A DNA stretch of 64,000 bases from Welwitschia mirabilis (taxonomy: Eukaryota > Gnetophyta > Gnetopsida > Welwitschiales), in assembly GCA_051453625.1 (NCBI GenBank), contig JBOZIK010000001.1, positions 283,028,073 through 283,092,072 on the forward strand, given 5' to 3'. A program made the position numbers and the translations under genes. The notes under the pieces are model-generated. The model saw only the letters and a list, made by a program, of their open reading frames with translations, was not told the DNA's origin and searched no databases. Shown here one piece after another: positions 1 to 9,262 of this stretch. Each line of letters starts with the position of its first letter. Position 1 is the first letter of the stretch.

Positions 1-470
1 AGAAAGTTTGAAAATGAAAGATTCAAGTATTATTATAACTCAAATGGAATTGATCATAAATTCTCAGCTCCAAAGACTCTTTAAAAAAATGAGATAGTAG
101 AAAAAAAAATCGAACATTATTAGATATGGCAAGAGTTATGCTAAATGACAAAGATATTCTAAAAAGATTTTGGATTGAAGCAGTGAAAACAATGTGTCAT
201 ATTTCAAATAGAGTTTATTTAAGACCTGGAGCTTCTAAAACTCCTTACAAACTTTGAAAAAGAAAGAAGGCAAATATATTCTATTTCAAAACCTTTAGAA
301 GTAAGTGCTTCATTCTAAGAGATAGAGAAGATTTAGCTAAATTTGATTCTAAATTTAATAAAGGAATTTTTTTGGGATGCTCTCAATCAAGTAGAGCTTA
401 TAGAGCATTCAACAAATACACTCTTCATATGGAAGAATCTATAAATGTGAAAGATTCATGATGTACCCAA
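1..470 (+). pseudogene. copia integrase, C-terminal part, degenerate
   Basis: Integrase catalyses insertion of the element's cDNA into host DNA. Translation across frames gives the core end (NGIDHKFSAPKTL, then E-I-V-E-K-K carrying the third catalytic Glu), followed by LLDMARVMLNDKDILKRFW, HISNRVYLRPGASKTPYK and the tail KFDSKFNKGIFLGCS. These match the end of the rve core and the conserved copia segment after it. A stop after KTL, a frameshift near 115 and a TGA after YKL break it. The start of the domain is outside the window. Confidence 0.82.
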
Positions 471-1310
471 TACCACAAAATCATCTGAACCTAATAAATA
501 TTTAGGTCCTCCTTCTTTCTACCATAAAAGAGATAACTTAAGAGATAAGACAATACCAGAAATCAAAAAAACTCAAGGATCATCCTTTGGAATCAATCAT
601 TAGAAATGTTTAATAAGGTATTATCACTAGAAACTCTCTTAAGAATTTTAGTGCTCATGTTTCTCTGTTATCTCAGGTGGAACCAAGAACCTTTGAGGAT
701 GCTGAATCTGATCCTTATTAGATGAATTTAATGCAAGAATAACTTGAACAATTCTCTAAAAATCAGGTGTGGTCTCTTGTTTCTAAACCAACCATGAAAA
801 ATGTCATAGGTATAAAATGGAATTTTAGAAATAAAATAAATGAAAATAATGAGATTATCAAGAATAGAGCTAGACTTGTAGCTCAAGGATACTCTCAAAT
901 AGAAGGAGTAAATTGCAATAACACATTTGCTCCTATTGCTAGACTAGAGTCTATAAGGATATTTTTAGCTTTTGCCTATTACAAGAAAATTAAAGTTTTT
1001 TAAATGAATGTAAAGAGTGACTTTCTAAATAGAGACATTAAAAAAGAAGTTTATGTGAAATAACCACAAGGATTTGCTGATCCTCATAAATCAGAATATG
1101 TGTACAAACTTAACAAGGCTTTGTATGGGTTAAAATAAGCTCTTAGAGCCTGGTATGAAAAGATTTTATCTTTTTTACTTTAGCATGGTTTTATTAGAGG
1201 CTTTATTGATAGAAAATTATTTAGAAAATTATTGAATGATGATTTAATTTTGATTCAAATATATGTGGATGACATTATTTTCGGGTCAACTAATGAAAGC
1301 TTATTAAATG

Positions 1311-1631
1311 ATTTTGTAAATATGATGAGTTTTGAATTAAAATGAGTATGATTAGACCAGTTAACATGTTTTTAGGCCTAAAAATCCAACAACATGAAAA
1401 TGGTATCTTCAAAAGTAAAAAGAAATACTCTTTAGATCTAATCAAAAAATNNNNNNNNNNNNNNNNNNNNNNNNNNNNNNNNNNNNNNNNNNNNNNNNNN
1501 NNNNNNNNNNNNNNNNNNNNNNNNNNNNNNNNNNNNNNNNNNNNNNNNNNATTTTGCAAATCTGATGAGTTCTGAGTTTGAAATGAGCATGGTTGGACCA
1601 GTTAACATGTTTTTAGGCCTACAAATCCAAC
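1311..1631 (+). repeat. homologous ~80-bp segments on both sides of a gap
   Basis: Positions 1311-1390 and 1551-1631 are the same stretch of the copia RT (…VNMFLGLKIQ and its counterpart) at roughly 80% identity. They flank 100 N. The second copy also lacks the codons expected before the CKSP-like motif. Confidence 0.85.
1451..1550. other. assembly gap (100 N)
   Basis: The run of exactly 100 N is a conventional gap of unknown size. It lies within the copia RT. Confidence 0.99.
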
Positions 1632-1640
1632 TTGAAAATG

Positions 1641-2405
1641 TCAAGTGTATCGACTCTCCAAGGGCCACAAACATCAAACTTTATCTTGATGAAGAAGGCA
1701 AGGATGTGGACCAAAAGTTATATTATAGCATTATTGCAAGCCTCTTGTATCTAACAGCTAGTCATCCTGACATAGCATTTAGTGTTAGTTTGTATGCCAG
1801 GTATCAAAGTAAACTAAAAGAATCTCATCTTATTACCACAAAAAGGATACTTCGCTATGTAAAAGGTACTCTTAATTTTGGTTTATGGTATTTAAATAAT
1901 AATCCTTTAAGCTTAACAGGTTATAGTGATGTGGACTGGGCTGGTTGCAAAGATGATTGAAAAAGTACAAGTGGTGGATGTTTCTTCTTTGGAAATTACC
2001 TCACAGCTTGATACAGCAAGAAACAATGCTTCATATCTCTCTCCATAGCCGAAGCTGAATACATAGCTACTAGAGCTTATTGCACTTAGACGTTATGGAT
2101 GAAAGAAACTTTAAAAGACTATAGCCTAAACATCACTGAATTTCCTATTCTATACAACAACTCAACTCTCATTTAAATTGCTCATAATCTAGTTTAATAC
2201 ACTCACACCAAGTACATCGATCTTAGGTATCACTTTATCTGAGACTTGATAGAAAAGAAAATTATCACAATAGAATATATTTGTGTTCAATATCAATTGG
2301 CTGATATTTTTACACAACCTTTATTGTATAATCGTTTTGCTATACTTTGTTACTTTCTGGGTATCATGTCTGAAAAAGATCTAAAAGACCCACCCTCAAC
2401 TAAAC
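1641..2405 (+). pseudogene. copia RT C-terminus and RNase H, degenerate
   Basis: RNase H removes RNA from the RNA/DNA hybrid during reverse transcription. Frame 1565-1960 is open and gives LYYSIIASLLYLTASHPDIA, ILRYVKGTLNFGLWY and GYSDVDWAGCKDD, the classic end of copia RT plus the first RNase H Asp. It continues through stops with KSTSGGCFFFGNYL, SLSIAEAEYIA, HTKYIDLRYHF and QLADIFTQPL. A TGA follows CKDD, and further stops fall at Gln/Trp positions. The domain ends near the TAG at 2408. Loss of function is certain, and domain identity is clear. Confidence 0.87.
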
Positions 2406-2975
2406 ATTAGAGTTTAGTTGATGGGTTTAAAACTTTCTTTATTATATCAAATTGAACCTCAGTCGATCTCCTCAGTAAAATGAGGTGACCATTTGTCTTT
2501 TGGTTTTTTCTATTAATTTTTTTTTACTACTCTAGGTTGATCAAACCATATATCTGGGTTGACTATTTTTGACAAAGTATTTTCTATTAAATCTTCTCAT
2601 CACTGGGTCGACCGTCCATGCTTCTATGGTCAACCTTATTAAGATCTTTTTTTGTTTAGATCAAGTTAATCACTCATTGTTTCTAATTTGACCAACTTTG
2701 CTTCATCTTTTTCTGTAAAATCTTCTTCTTGTAGGGTTAACTACTCATAATTTGCAGTCAACCACTACCTTACAGTAAAATTTTAAAATTTTACATAGGT
2801 TGACTTATCTTATTGGTTAGTCGCCTTCATTTAAGGTGGTATGCCATGGATTTTTAAATTTGCTTGCCTCTTTTCAAAACCTAATTTGTATCTTTCCTTC
2901 ACTGTCATTTTTCTCAGCTCCTATGACCCACTTCTCTCCTTTCCCATATTTTTTTTCTTTATATCTAACCTTCAA
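2406..2975 (+). other. non-coding spacer with repeated TCGACC/TTGACC motifs
   Basis: This spacer separates RNase H from the extra ORF. It carries about ten degenerate versions of a short near-palindrome, such as GGTCGACC, GGTTGACT, GGTCAACC and GTCAACC, at 25-45-bp spacing (for example around 2461, 2535, 2560, 2606, 2625, 2690, 2735, 2755 and 2798). No coding signal is seen. Confidence 0.6.
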
Positions 2976-3972
2976 ATGGCTTCTCAATAGTCAGGAGAGG
3001 GTTCTAGGAAGAGAAAAAAGAAGGCTGCTATTAAACCTCCTAGCTACATATTTTCTAGAACGAGCTCAAAGAAAATTGAATACTTTGAAAAGAATTTTGA
3101 GTCTAACCCCATTACTGTAGAGAGGAAAAGAATTTTGAGTCTAACCCCATTACTGTAGAGAGGATTTATGAACCTATGAAATTCCTTAGTTTGAGGGAGG
3201 TACAAACTCTTCTTGAGGAAGTGAATTGGAGTTACTTACTTCATGTCTCAGGCACGTGTTATCTTTTAGTTACTTGTTTATTTTATTCAAATGCTAGATT
3301 TGATGCTGCTTACTCCACTTTTATTACCCGTATCTTTAGCCATGAGATGCACATAACTACTGATTTGATAGCTTCTCTTATTAAGCTATCTCGAGAGAAT
3401 ATGGAAGAATATTGACTCATGGCTGAGTCCTTTGAAGAAAAGGATGCTATCACTTAGTATGTATGTGGCACTGCTCTCACCTAGAAGAATACCCTTAAAG
3501 CCTCTCAACTTGTTTCTATATTTCATCTTCTAGATTTAGTTTTGTCATACAAATTTCTTCCTTTTGCTGGGCACAGAGATGAACTCTCCAACTACCGGTC
3601 TTCCTACTCTACTTGTTCGATCGGAGATGTAACATTAATTCCCCTTGCATTATGCTAAAGTACATGACAAATCAGCTTTAGCCTCATAAGTGGCGCTTCC
3701 TTTCATATCCCTTTCTTATCACATGGATTTGTTAGAACTTCAACATTCTTCATCTGACTCGACAGGAGATTCAAAAGCTCATGGAGCTCATTGATCATGC
3801 CATACTCTCTAGGATGCACATCTTTGAGGAGCCTACTGCTCCTTCTAGGCCCAAGGTTAAAGCCTCTTACACTTCAAAGATCCTTCATCTTTTATGCCGT
3901 CTCGATTCTTACACTCAACATATGAAGGTTGCTATGATCACTAGTGGTACTTTAGTTGCTGATACTTCTTAA
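2976..3972 (+). pseudogene. extra ORF between pol and 3' LTR (plant transposon-protein-like)
   Basis: An ATG at 2976 opens a frame that stays readable to a TAA at 3970-3972, giving about 330 codons. It is broken by a few in-frame stops, a 38-bp duplication and a frameshift near 3600. Visible features are a basic KRKKK stretch near the N-terminus, then IEYFEKNFESNPITVERIYE, a segment with LVTCLFYSNARFD and HEMHITTDLIASLI, then SNYR and YLFDRR, and KLMELIDHAILSRMHIFEEP near the end. Spacing and wording resemble the 'putative plant transposon protein' domain found downstream of pol in some Sirevirus-type elements. It has no obvious signal peptide or membrane segment, so I do not call it an envelope gene. 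The function is unknown. It is less damaged than the pol region beside it. Confidence 0.6.
3088..3163 (+). repeat. perfect 38-bp tandem duplication
   Basis: Positions 3088-3125 and 3126-3163 are identical. Because 38 is not a multiple of three, the duplication shifts the reading frame of the extra ORF. The identity of the copies suggests a recent event. Confidence 0.95.
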
Positions 3973-4064
3973 AGCAAGGGTGCCTAGTCCTCTGAAGGAT
4001 CAGAGTCTGATTAAATTTTTCCTTTTCTCTATCTCGTGTTGTACTCCCTATCCTTAATTTTGTC

Positions 4065-4078
4065 AAAAAAGGGGAGAA
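4065..4078 (+). other. polypurine tract, upstream copy
   Basis: AAAAAAGGGGAGAA just after the extra ORF resembles a plus-strand priming tract. Further purine tracts follow at 4271-4282 and 4320-4329. Multiple tracts before the LTR are described for Sireviruses. Confidence 0.55.
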
Positions 4079-4319
4079 TAAATTGTATTTTTTGTCATAT
4101 GTATTTTTGTGATCGTTAGTGGGAAATGCAATCTTTCAGTTGTATCTCAAAATTTAAATCTTTTGATTAGTATAAAATGTGTTTTTATATCAATGAAGAT
4201 CTCTTTTGTATAAACTATTTTTTTGCCTAAAAAACTCACATCAATTTAACTTGATTGTCAATTTATTTAATTAAGGAGGAGCACACATTTTAAAATAGTA
4301 TTTTTTCTCAATCAATAAT

Positions 4320-4329
4320 AAAGGGGGAA
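4320..4329 (+). other. polypurine tract next to the 3' LTR
   Basis: AAAGGGGGAA lies five bases before the proposed LTR start TGAGAAC at 4335. It is the best candidate for the functional plus-strand primer. Confidence 0.7.
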
Positions 4330-4334
4330 TTTTT

Positions 4335-5561
4335 TGAGAACTTATTGTCTTTAATCAAATTAATGATTTTTCGTGGAGTTAATTATTTTGCAGATATTTT
4401 CTAACACTAGGCGATCGACCTTTTATATGAACATACATTGAACAACAAGCGGGTAACTGTATGAAAATCAAAGGGCAATTAGACTGTTAGTAAGATTAAA
4501 CTGCTTCAGGATCAGGCGACTGAGTTTCTAAATCAGGGCAACTGAACTACTAATCAGTTGAATATCAGCTCTAGCATGGACAACCATTTATGTTGCATAG
4601 GACAACCGACTTTCAAACCTGTTACAGACTAAAACAAAAGTAGGTGACCTATCTTATACTCAAGGGTGATCGAACTATATTCTACAAATTTTAGTTTACT
4701 AATAGTGAAGGTGATCAAATGTATTATTAAGGGTGACTACGTACTAACCAGAAACAATCGTAAAGAGGTTGATCTAGATTTCAAGTTAGGATAACCTCAT
4801 TAAGATCAACCCCCAATTTATTAAAGGGTGACAAAATGTTCTAATGTAGCAAACTTCTAAATCTGAGTCAAGAAAGGATGACCGAATATTTCTATAAGGG
4901 CAATCTAACAAACAGACTATCAAATCTGAGACAAGAAAAGGTGACCAAAGGAAACAGACAAAGGTGACCGAACATTAGGATGATCAAGTTTATTTTGAGG
5001 CCAACTCAACGTATTACAAATATAACCATTATACTTTTGCAGTTCATCAAAAAGTGTAGAATCTATTGCAATGGTCTGCTTTTTATCTCCAAACGGCTAA
5101 TTTTATGGTTGCTCTATTTAAGTACCTTCCTTTCTAAAGTGAAGGTTACCTCTTTTGACTTTGAAATTTTACATCAATCATTTTATACTTGAATTACTAT
5201 GAGATTAGATTTCTTTTGGGAGCTTCTCTTCATAGAGCTTGCTGTGTATTTTGTTCTTGTGAAGCATAACTGTGCATATGTGAACTTTGCTTAAATCCTT
5301 TCCTCCATGGTTGTGGATCAGCCCCAAAATCTTCTTGTGATTGTATAGGTTTATGGTGAGCCTAAAAATTAGCCTTTGAGGTTAATCTATGCCAGCTAGA
5401 GACAGGTGGTCTAAGAGCTAAAGGGTGGTGTCTATTCACCATTAAAAACATTCTGTGATTTTTCGATGCATGTTTGTATTTTATTTGCATGTCCTCAAGT
5501 GGATGAATATTTTTTTGACAACCTATTCATCCCCTTCTAAGGTCGATCTGTATTTCAGACA
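4335..5561 (+). repeat. 3' LTR of the Sirevirus-like element
   Basis: The proposed LTR runs from TGAGAAC (4335) to TTTCAGACA (5561), 1227 bp with TG…CA ends. The end region contains the CTATTCA-T-CCCC-TTCTA-GGTCGA signature common at the end of copia LTRs of this type. From 5562 onward the sequence reads as gypsy integrase on the other strand, which fixes the right boundary independently. The left part (about 4410-4985) carries the repeated GGTGACCGA-like motif. The 5' LTR is not in the window, so pairwise confirmation is impossible here. Confidence 0.75.
4410..4985 (+). repeat. cluster of ~18 degenerate GGGTGACCGA motifs in the LTR
   Basis: Short units such as GGCGATCGACC, GGGTAACTG, GGGCAACTGAAC, GGACAACCGAC, GGTGACCTA, GGGTGATCGAAC and GGTGACCGAACATT recur every 20-45 bp. 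The related TCGACC motif occurs upstream at 2406-2830. The variants differ mainly by transitions. Confidence 0.7.
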
Positions 5562-6560
5562 ATAATTAAAATAATAAAAAAAATTATCTAACAAAGTTTA
5601 TATCTCATACATTAAGAAGTTTACTAATAATAATAAGAGAAATGAATGTTATATCTCTCTTCCTAAACCTTAGTAAAATTTTACATTTTTCATAAGATTT
5701 GTAATACTCATAAACATATTTAAAAAGAGTAGTTTAATAAAATTAAGATTAAAGAGTATCATAAAAATTATTTTTAGCAGAAAAATAATCTCTACAAAGA
5801 CCATCACATACATATTTTAAAATGCTACTAACTTCAAATTATAAGATGCATGTGTAAATGATTTAATCAAGATAACATTCAAAAGATAAGAATCATCTTT
5901 AATTATAATACATACTCCATATAAAAAACAATTAGGTATACCAACATAGCAACATTTTGCTTGTAAAGATAAAACATGCTTATTAGAAAAAATATCATTA
6001 ATAGGTAAAGAAATTATATAAGAAGGATAAGAAGGTATAATACAAGATAAGTAATCAACAATAAACTTTTAATACCTTTCTTATCCTTGATTGATCACTT
6101 GAGTTATTATAATAATAATATCCATAGATTTAGAATCTTTCTTAGACATAAGATATTTAAAAGCAAAATGATTAGTAAAAATTATAGCTTTGCTCATATA
6201 AGATAGAATATAATTTTTTTCCTAAAAGGAAAAACCTATGAATAAAAGACCTTTCCTAGTAGTTATAAGACTTTTCTCACATAATATATCATAAATGTTT
6301 CTTCATATCTTCTTGTCATGACATAACTTCTATGGAATAATAACTAGCATCATAGAGATGTTTAAACATAACAAACCTATCAAGAGATTGTAGGAAAAAA
6401 ATTAAGAATAAATTTAATAGTTTCAAATGTAAATTAACATTTAGCATTTTGGTCAAAAGATTCATCTTTAATAACAATTTATACAAGGCTTAAACATTTC
6501 TAAAATTTCTAAAAGAAATCAACAACAATAACCAACATGTATAACTAATAAAGTATAATG
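5562..6560 (-). pseudogene. gypsy RNase H and start of integrase, degenerate and cut by insertion
   Basis: The - strand gives KYLMSKKDSKSMD and a VDYLSCI-like segment (RNase H end, about 6190-6030). Next are EVSSILKYMC, RDYFSAKN and TTLFKYVYEYYKSYEKCK (the integrase zinc-binding region, about 5830-5650, with several Cys/His lost). Last is V-stop-DINFVR at 5616-5581, equivalent to the start of the catalytic core with Trp changed to a stop. The reading ends at 5562, flush with the LTR end of the Sirevirus-like element. Confidence 0.75.
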
Positions 6561-7420
6561 TTATTAATAAATTTTAAAATGAAAAGATGAGTAGTAAGTT
6601 GGATTTTAAAATATTTTATTTCTCTTCTGTTTTTAATTATGAAATGACCTAAAAATACTATTTGTAATCATGAAATGAAATTCCTCACATTTAAGAATAA
6701 AATGTTTCTCTTTACAATGTGCATATATAAAATGAAAATGATTTACCAATGATTCAAATGTTTTTTGAAAGATAGAAATGTTATCCATAAAGGCTTTAAA
6801 AAATTTCTAAATCATATTACATAGTATACTCACCATGTAATGTTTGAAAGTGACATTAGATATGAGAAAAATCAAAGAACATATTATTATATACAAAATT
6901 TTTAAAACAATATTTTCCTAACTTTATAATATAATATTTATTTAATTATTATGACCTAAATATCCATTTAAAAAGTACTACTAATAATTATCTATTTTTT
7001 CTAAGATTTGATCAATAAAAAAAAAGAAAAGGTTATCCTTTCAAGTTATGGAGTTGAATTTTCTATAATTAATATACACTTCCCATTCTACTTTTACTCT
7101 AACGGATCTAAGTAAATTATCCTTATTATTATTCATAATAATTCTAAAACTTTCACATAACATTTGAGTATAATTCATTCATAAATTGTGAAAGGTTAGA
7201 TAGACAATACAAACATATAACAATTTAGGAAATTTATTCATTAATGCCTTTTAATGTGATAATTAAGTCTATTTTGGGACTTCTTATTAAGATTATCATT
7301 ATCTTTCAGGATTCTATGCCTTCATAAATGTGAATTAATACCTTGGAAATCACAAGTTTTTAATTTTATGGCCTTTTTATATTGTTTAAGAAATGGCTTC
7401 ATATAAATGACTATAAGAGA
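6560..7420 (-). pseudogene. gypsy reverse transcriptase, degenerate
   Basis: The - strand shows EVYINYRKFN at 7083-7053, FFFIDQILEKI, FLNGYLGHN and then KAFMDNISIFQKTF at about 6795-6755. The last corresponds to the catalytic F-x-D-D motif with its second Asp changed to Asn by a G-to-A transition. AHCKEKHFILKCEEFHFM follows. Order and spacing are those of Athila/Tat RT. Many stops and deletions make it inactive. Confidence 0.75.
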
Positions 7421-8060
7421 TGTTTTATTGTCTCCAAAAATTGCATACTTTGGATCTTCAAAAAGAGGCTTAAGTTTAATATTTAGACTAAACTCTTAAT
7501 TGGAAGGTTGTCTTTGATGTAATCTAAGAAAAGGCTTAAATCTAGTTTTTCAATGTGATTTCTCATCTTTATTAAATCTAGTTTTCCAATGTGATTTCTC
7601 ATCTTTAAAATCTCACATAAGACCAATGTTAATTTCTTATGTGGTTTAAATAAAGGATGGCTTTGAGTGGAAAAATGAAGACTTAAAAAGATCATCATAA
7701 TGGTTTCAATTAAGTCTACATCTTTATCATCATGTAAAGAATTTTTATTTATAACATTCAAAACTTTATTTTTATATTGCTAAACGAGATATTAACCAAA
7801 TTCTTTCTATAATGAATGGAATAATTAAAAGTAGCAAAGAAAAACCTACTAAAAATGATTAAAAATCCCTTGGAATTATCTTTAGTTTTTATGAAAGTAA
7901 AGTTTATATTGTAGAAAAAATTATAAAATTATTTTAGAAAATCTTCATTATAAACATATATTTAAGGAATTTATCATAGATATATAATTTCCTAATAATT
8001 TTTGAAAGTGAGATGTTGATTTTAACTTCTTTAAAGATCTTCATGTACTCTCTTTGAAGT
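7420..8060 (-). pseudogene. gypsy gag C-terminus, protease end and RT leader, degenerate
   Basis: The - strand reading gives KEVKINISLS (end of gag), then remnants of the protease tail (FFATFNYSI, YRKNLVNISFSN) and the linker NVINKNSLHDDKDVDLIETI. Next come KLKPLFEDPKYAIFGDNKT and TCDFQGINS, which correspond to the segment preceding RT in Athila/Tat elements. The frame is open over 7761-7483. Within it a small internal duplication gives KMRNHIGKLDL and KMRNHIEKLDL. The protease active-site part appears deleted. Confidence 0.7.
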
Positions 8061-9120
8061 TGCTTCTTACCTGCAAATTGTAATAATCTATGGAGCATGT
8101 GTTTTTTAATTTATTATTAGCTTATTCCCACATTAATTTCATTATTTTTTAAAGTATGTATGTAGGTTATGATTTAAATCTAGATGTAGAAGGTACTTTT
8201 CTAGTGTTTTAGCTAATCATAAAAATATCTATGAAAGATAGTCAAATGTGTTCTTCATCATGAATTCTTCAATGTTATTATGGAACTTAAATCACAAAAT
8301 TATAGCCTATAAATTTTGTAAGTAATATTTTATGATAGACTCCATATACTTATGATGATGTTAATAGAAGCTCAACATATTTAGAAAGATCATGATAAAG
8401 CATATTTATTTAATGGTTAATAAATTCAAATAGTGAAGAAAATTTGGTAATCAACTAACATGAAGAATCTCTAATTTTGTAGTTAATAAAAAGTAGTTAT
8501 AATAGTTAATTTTGTAAAAGTTATATGCCAAAGTTGTATAAGGACATAAACTTTTATGTAAATTATATACTCTACAATTTCACATTTTGTAATCATCTAA
8601 TTCATTTGTTAATGTCTTTAAGTGGTTTGTGCAATTTTAAATAGTTAAAGTAATTGTTTAAGTAAGTGATACTTTATTTAAACTTTTAACTTAATTATTT
8701 ATTTGTAAATGTTTGTCCTTTTAAATATTTTTCTTTGTATTTTTAGATGTTTACTTTTGTTATTTCATGGTATTGGAGTAATTGTAATAAGAATACTACT
8801 CAACTAAATTGCGATAAAAACATTAGTACTATATCAAAAGATAAGTTTTCCTTGATAGTTCTGTGGTTGTACATCACATTATCACTCAAAGCATAAATAT
8901 GATGACCCATAGGATCATAGTCAATAATAAAAATAATAAAAACAAGAAAAAAAGAATACTTTTATGTCTAGAACCATGGCAAATGGAAATGTTAATTTTT
9001 CAAAGGCATAGAGTTTGGAACCTCATATCCTAATTGGCATTAATGACCACTTGACTTGAAAAGATATAATTCTATTTGTCTGTAATCCTACATGATACAA
9101 AATTCCCCACATGATATAAA
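8061..9120. other. AT-rich sequence, probably decayed gypsy gag on -
   Basis: Position suggests this is the gag region of the - strand gypsy element, but stops and indels are too dense to recognise motifs. Nothing else is seen. Confidence 0.35.
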
Positions 9121-9262
9121 ATGACCACCCCCTCTTCTTCCCCTACCCCACCCTCCTCCAACATAAAAAAAAAGGAAAAAAAAAATAAGAAGAAGAAGAA
9201 GAAAAGGAAAAAGGGAAAAAGAAAAGAAAAGAAGGGGTAGAAAAAAAAGGAGAAGAAAATAT
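9121..9262. repeat. pyrimidine tract followed by purine tract
   Basis: A C/T-rich run at about 9125-9156 is followed by an almost pure A/G run of about 95 bases (9167-9262) containing AAG and AAAAG repeats. The pair can partly base-pair as a hairpin and has triplex-forming composition. Confidence 0.8.

Larger units (their letters stand above)
660..1640 (+). pseudogene. copia reverse transcriptase, degenerate, crossed by an assembly gap
   Basis: This is the RNA-dependent DNA polymerase of the element. Motifs in order are WSLVSKP, IGIKWNFRNK, ARLVAQGYSQIEGVN, FAPIARLESIRIFLA, SDFLNRDIKKEVYV, KALYGLK, RAWYEKI and the catalytic YVDDIIFG at about 1261-1284, with both Asp still present. Stops occur where Gln or Trp is expected, for example after YGLK. 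The longest open stretch covers 767-1003. The reading reaches 1450, where 100 N begin. After the gap the sequence starts again at an earlier point of the same domain (see the repeat entry), so the RT/RNase H junction is not reliable. Confidence 0.85.
1..5561 (+). mobile_element. 3' part of a Sirevirus-like Ty1/copia retrotransposon
   Basis: The order is integrase, RT, RNase H, an extra ORF, polypurine tracts and an LTR, all on the + strand. This is the copia gene order (integrase before RT). The wording of the RT (YVDDIIFGSTNE) and of the integrase tail (KFDSKFNKGIFLGCS), a long 3' region with an additional ORF, and several purine tracts before the LTR are all Sirevirus habits. The 5' LTR, gag, protease and front of the integrase lie left of the window. 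Every coding part has stops or frameshifts, so the copy is dead. The lineage is inferred from motifs and layout, not from a tree. Confidence 0.8.
5562..8060 (-). mobile_element. Athila/Tat-type Ty3/gypsy fragment interrupted by the copia element
   Basis: Read on the - strand from about 8060 downward, the order is gag/protease end, RT, RNase H, integrase zinc-binding region, and the first residues of the integrase core. That is the gypsy order (RT before integrase). The coding sequence stops exactly where the Sirevirus LTR begins. The rest of the integrase and the 3' LTR should lie beyond the other end of the copia element, left of the window. The 5' end of this element, to the right of 8060, could not be delimited. 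Confidence 0.75.

Noticed and set aside
1290-1677. Several open frames across the 100-N gap
   Set aside because: They are open only because N was translated as X. The real content is the copia RT on the + strand.
2836-4020. Envelope gene of the Sirevirus-like element
   Set aside because: No signal peptide, transmembrane segment or coiled coil is visible. The plant transposon-protein-like reading fits better.
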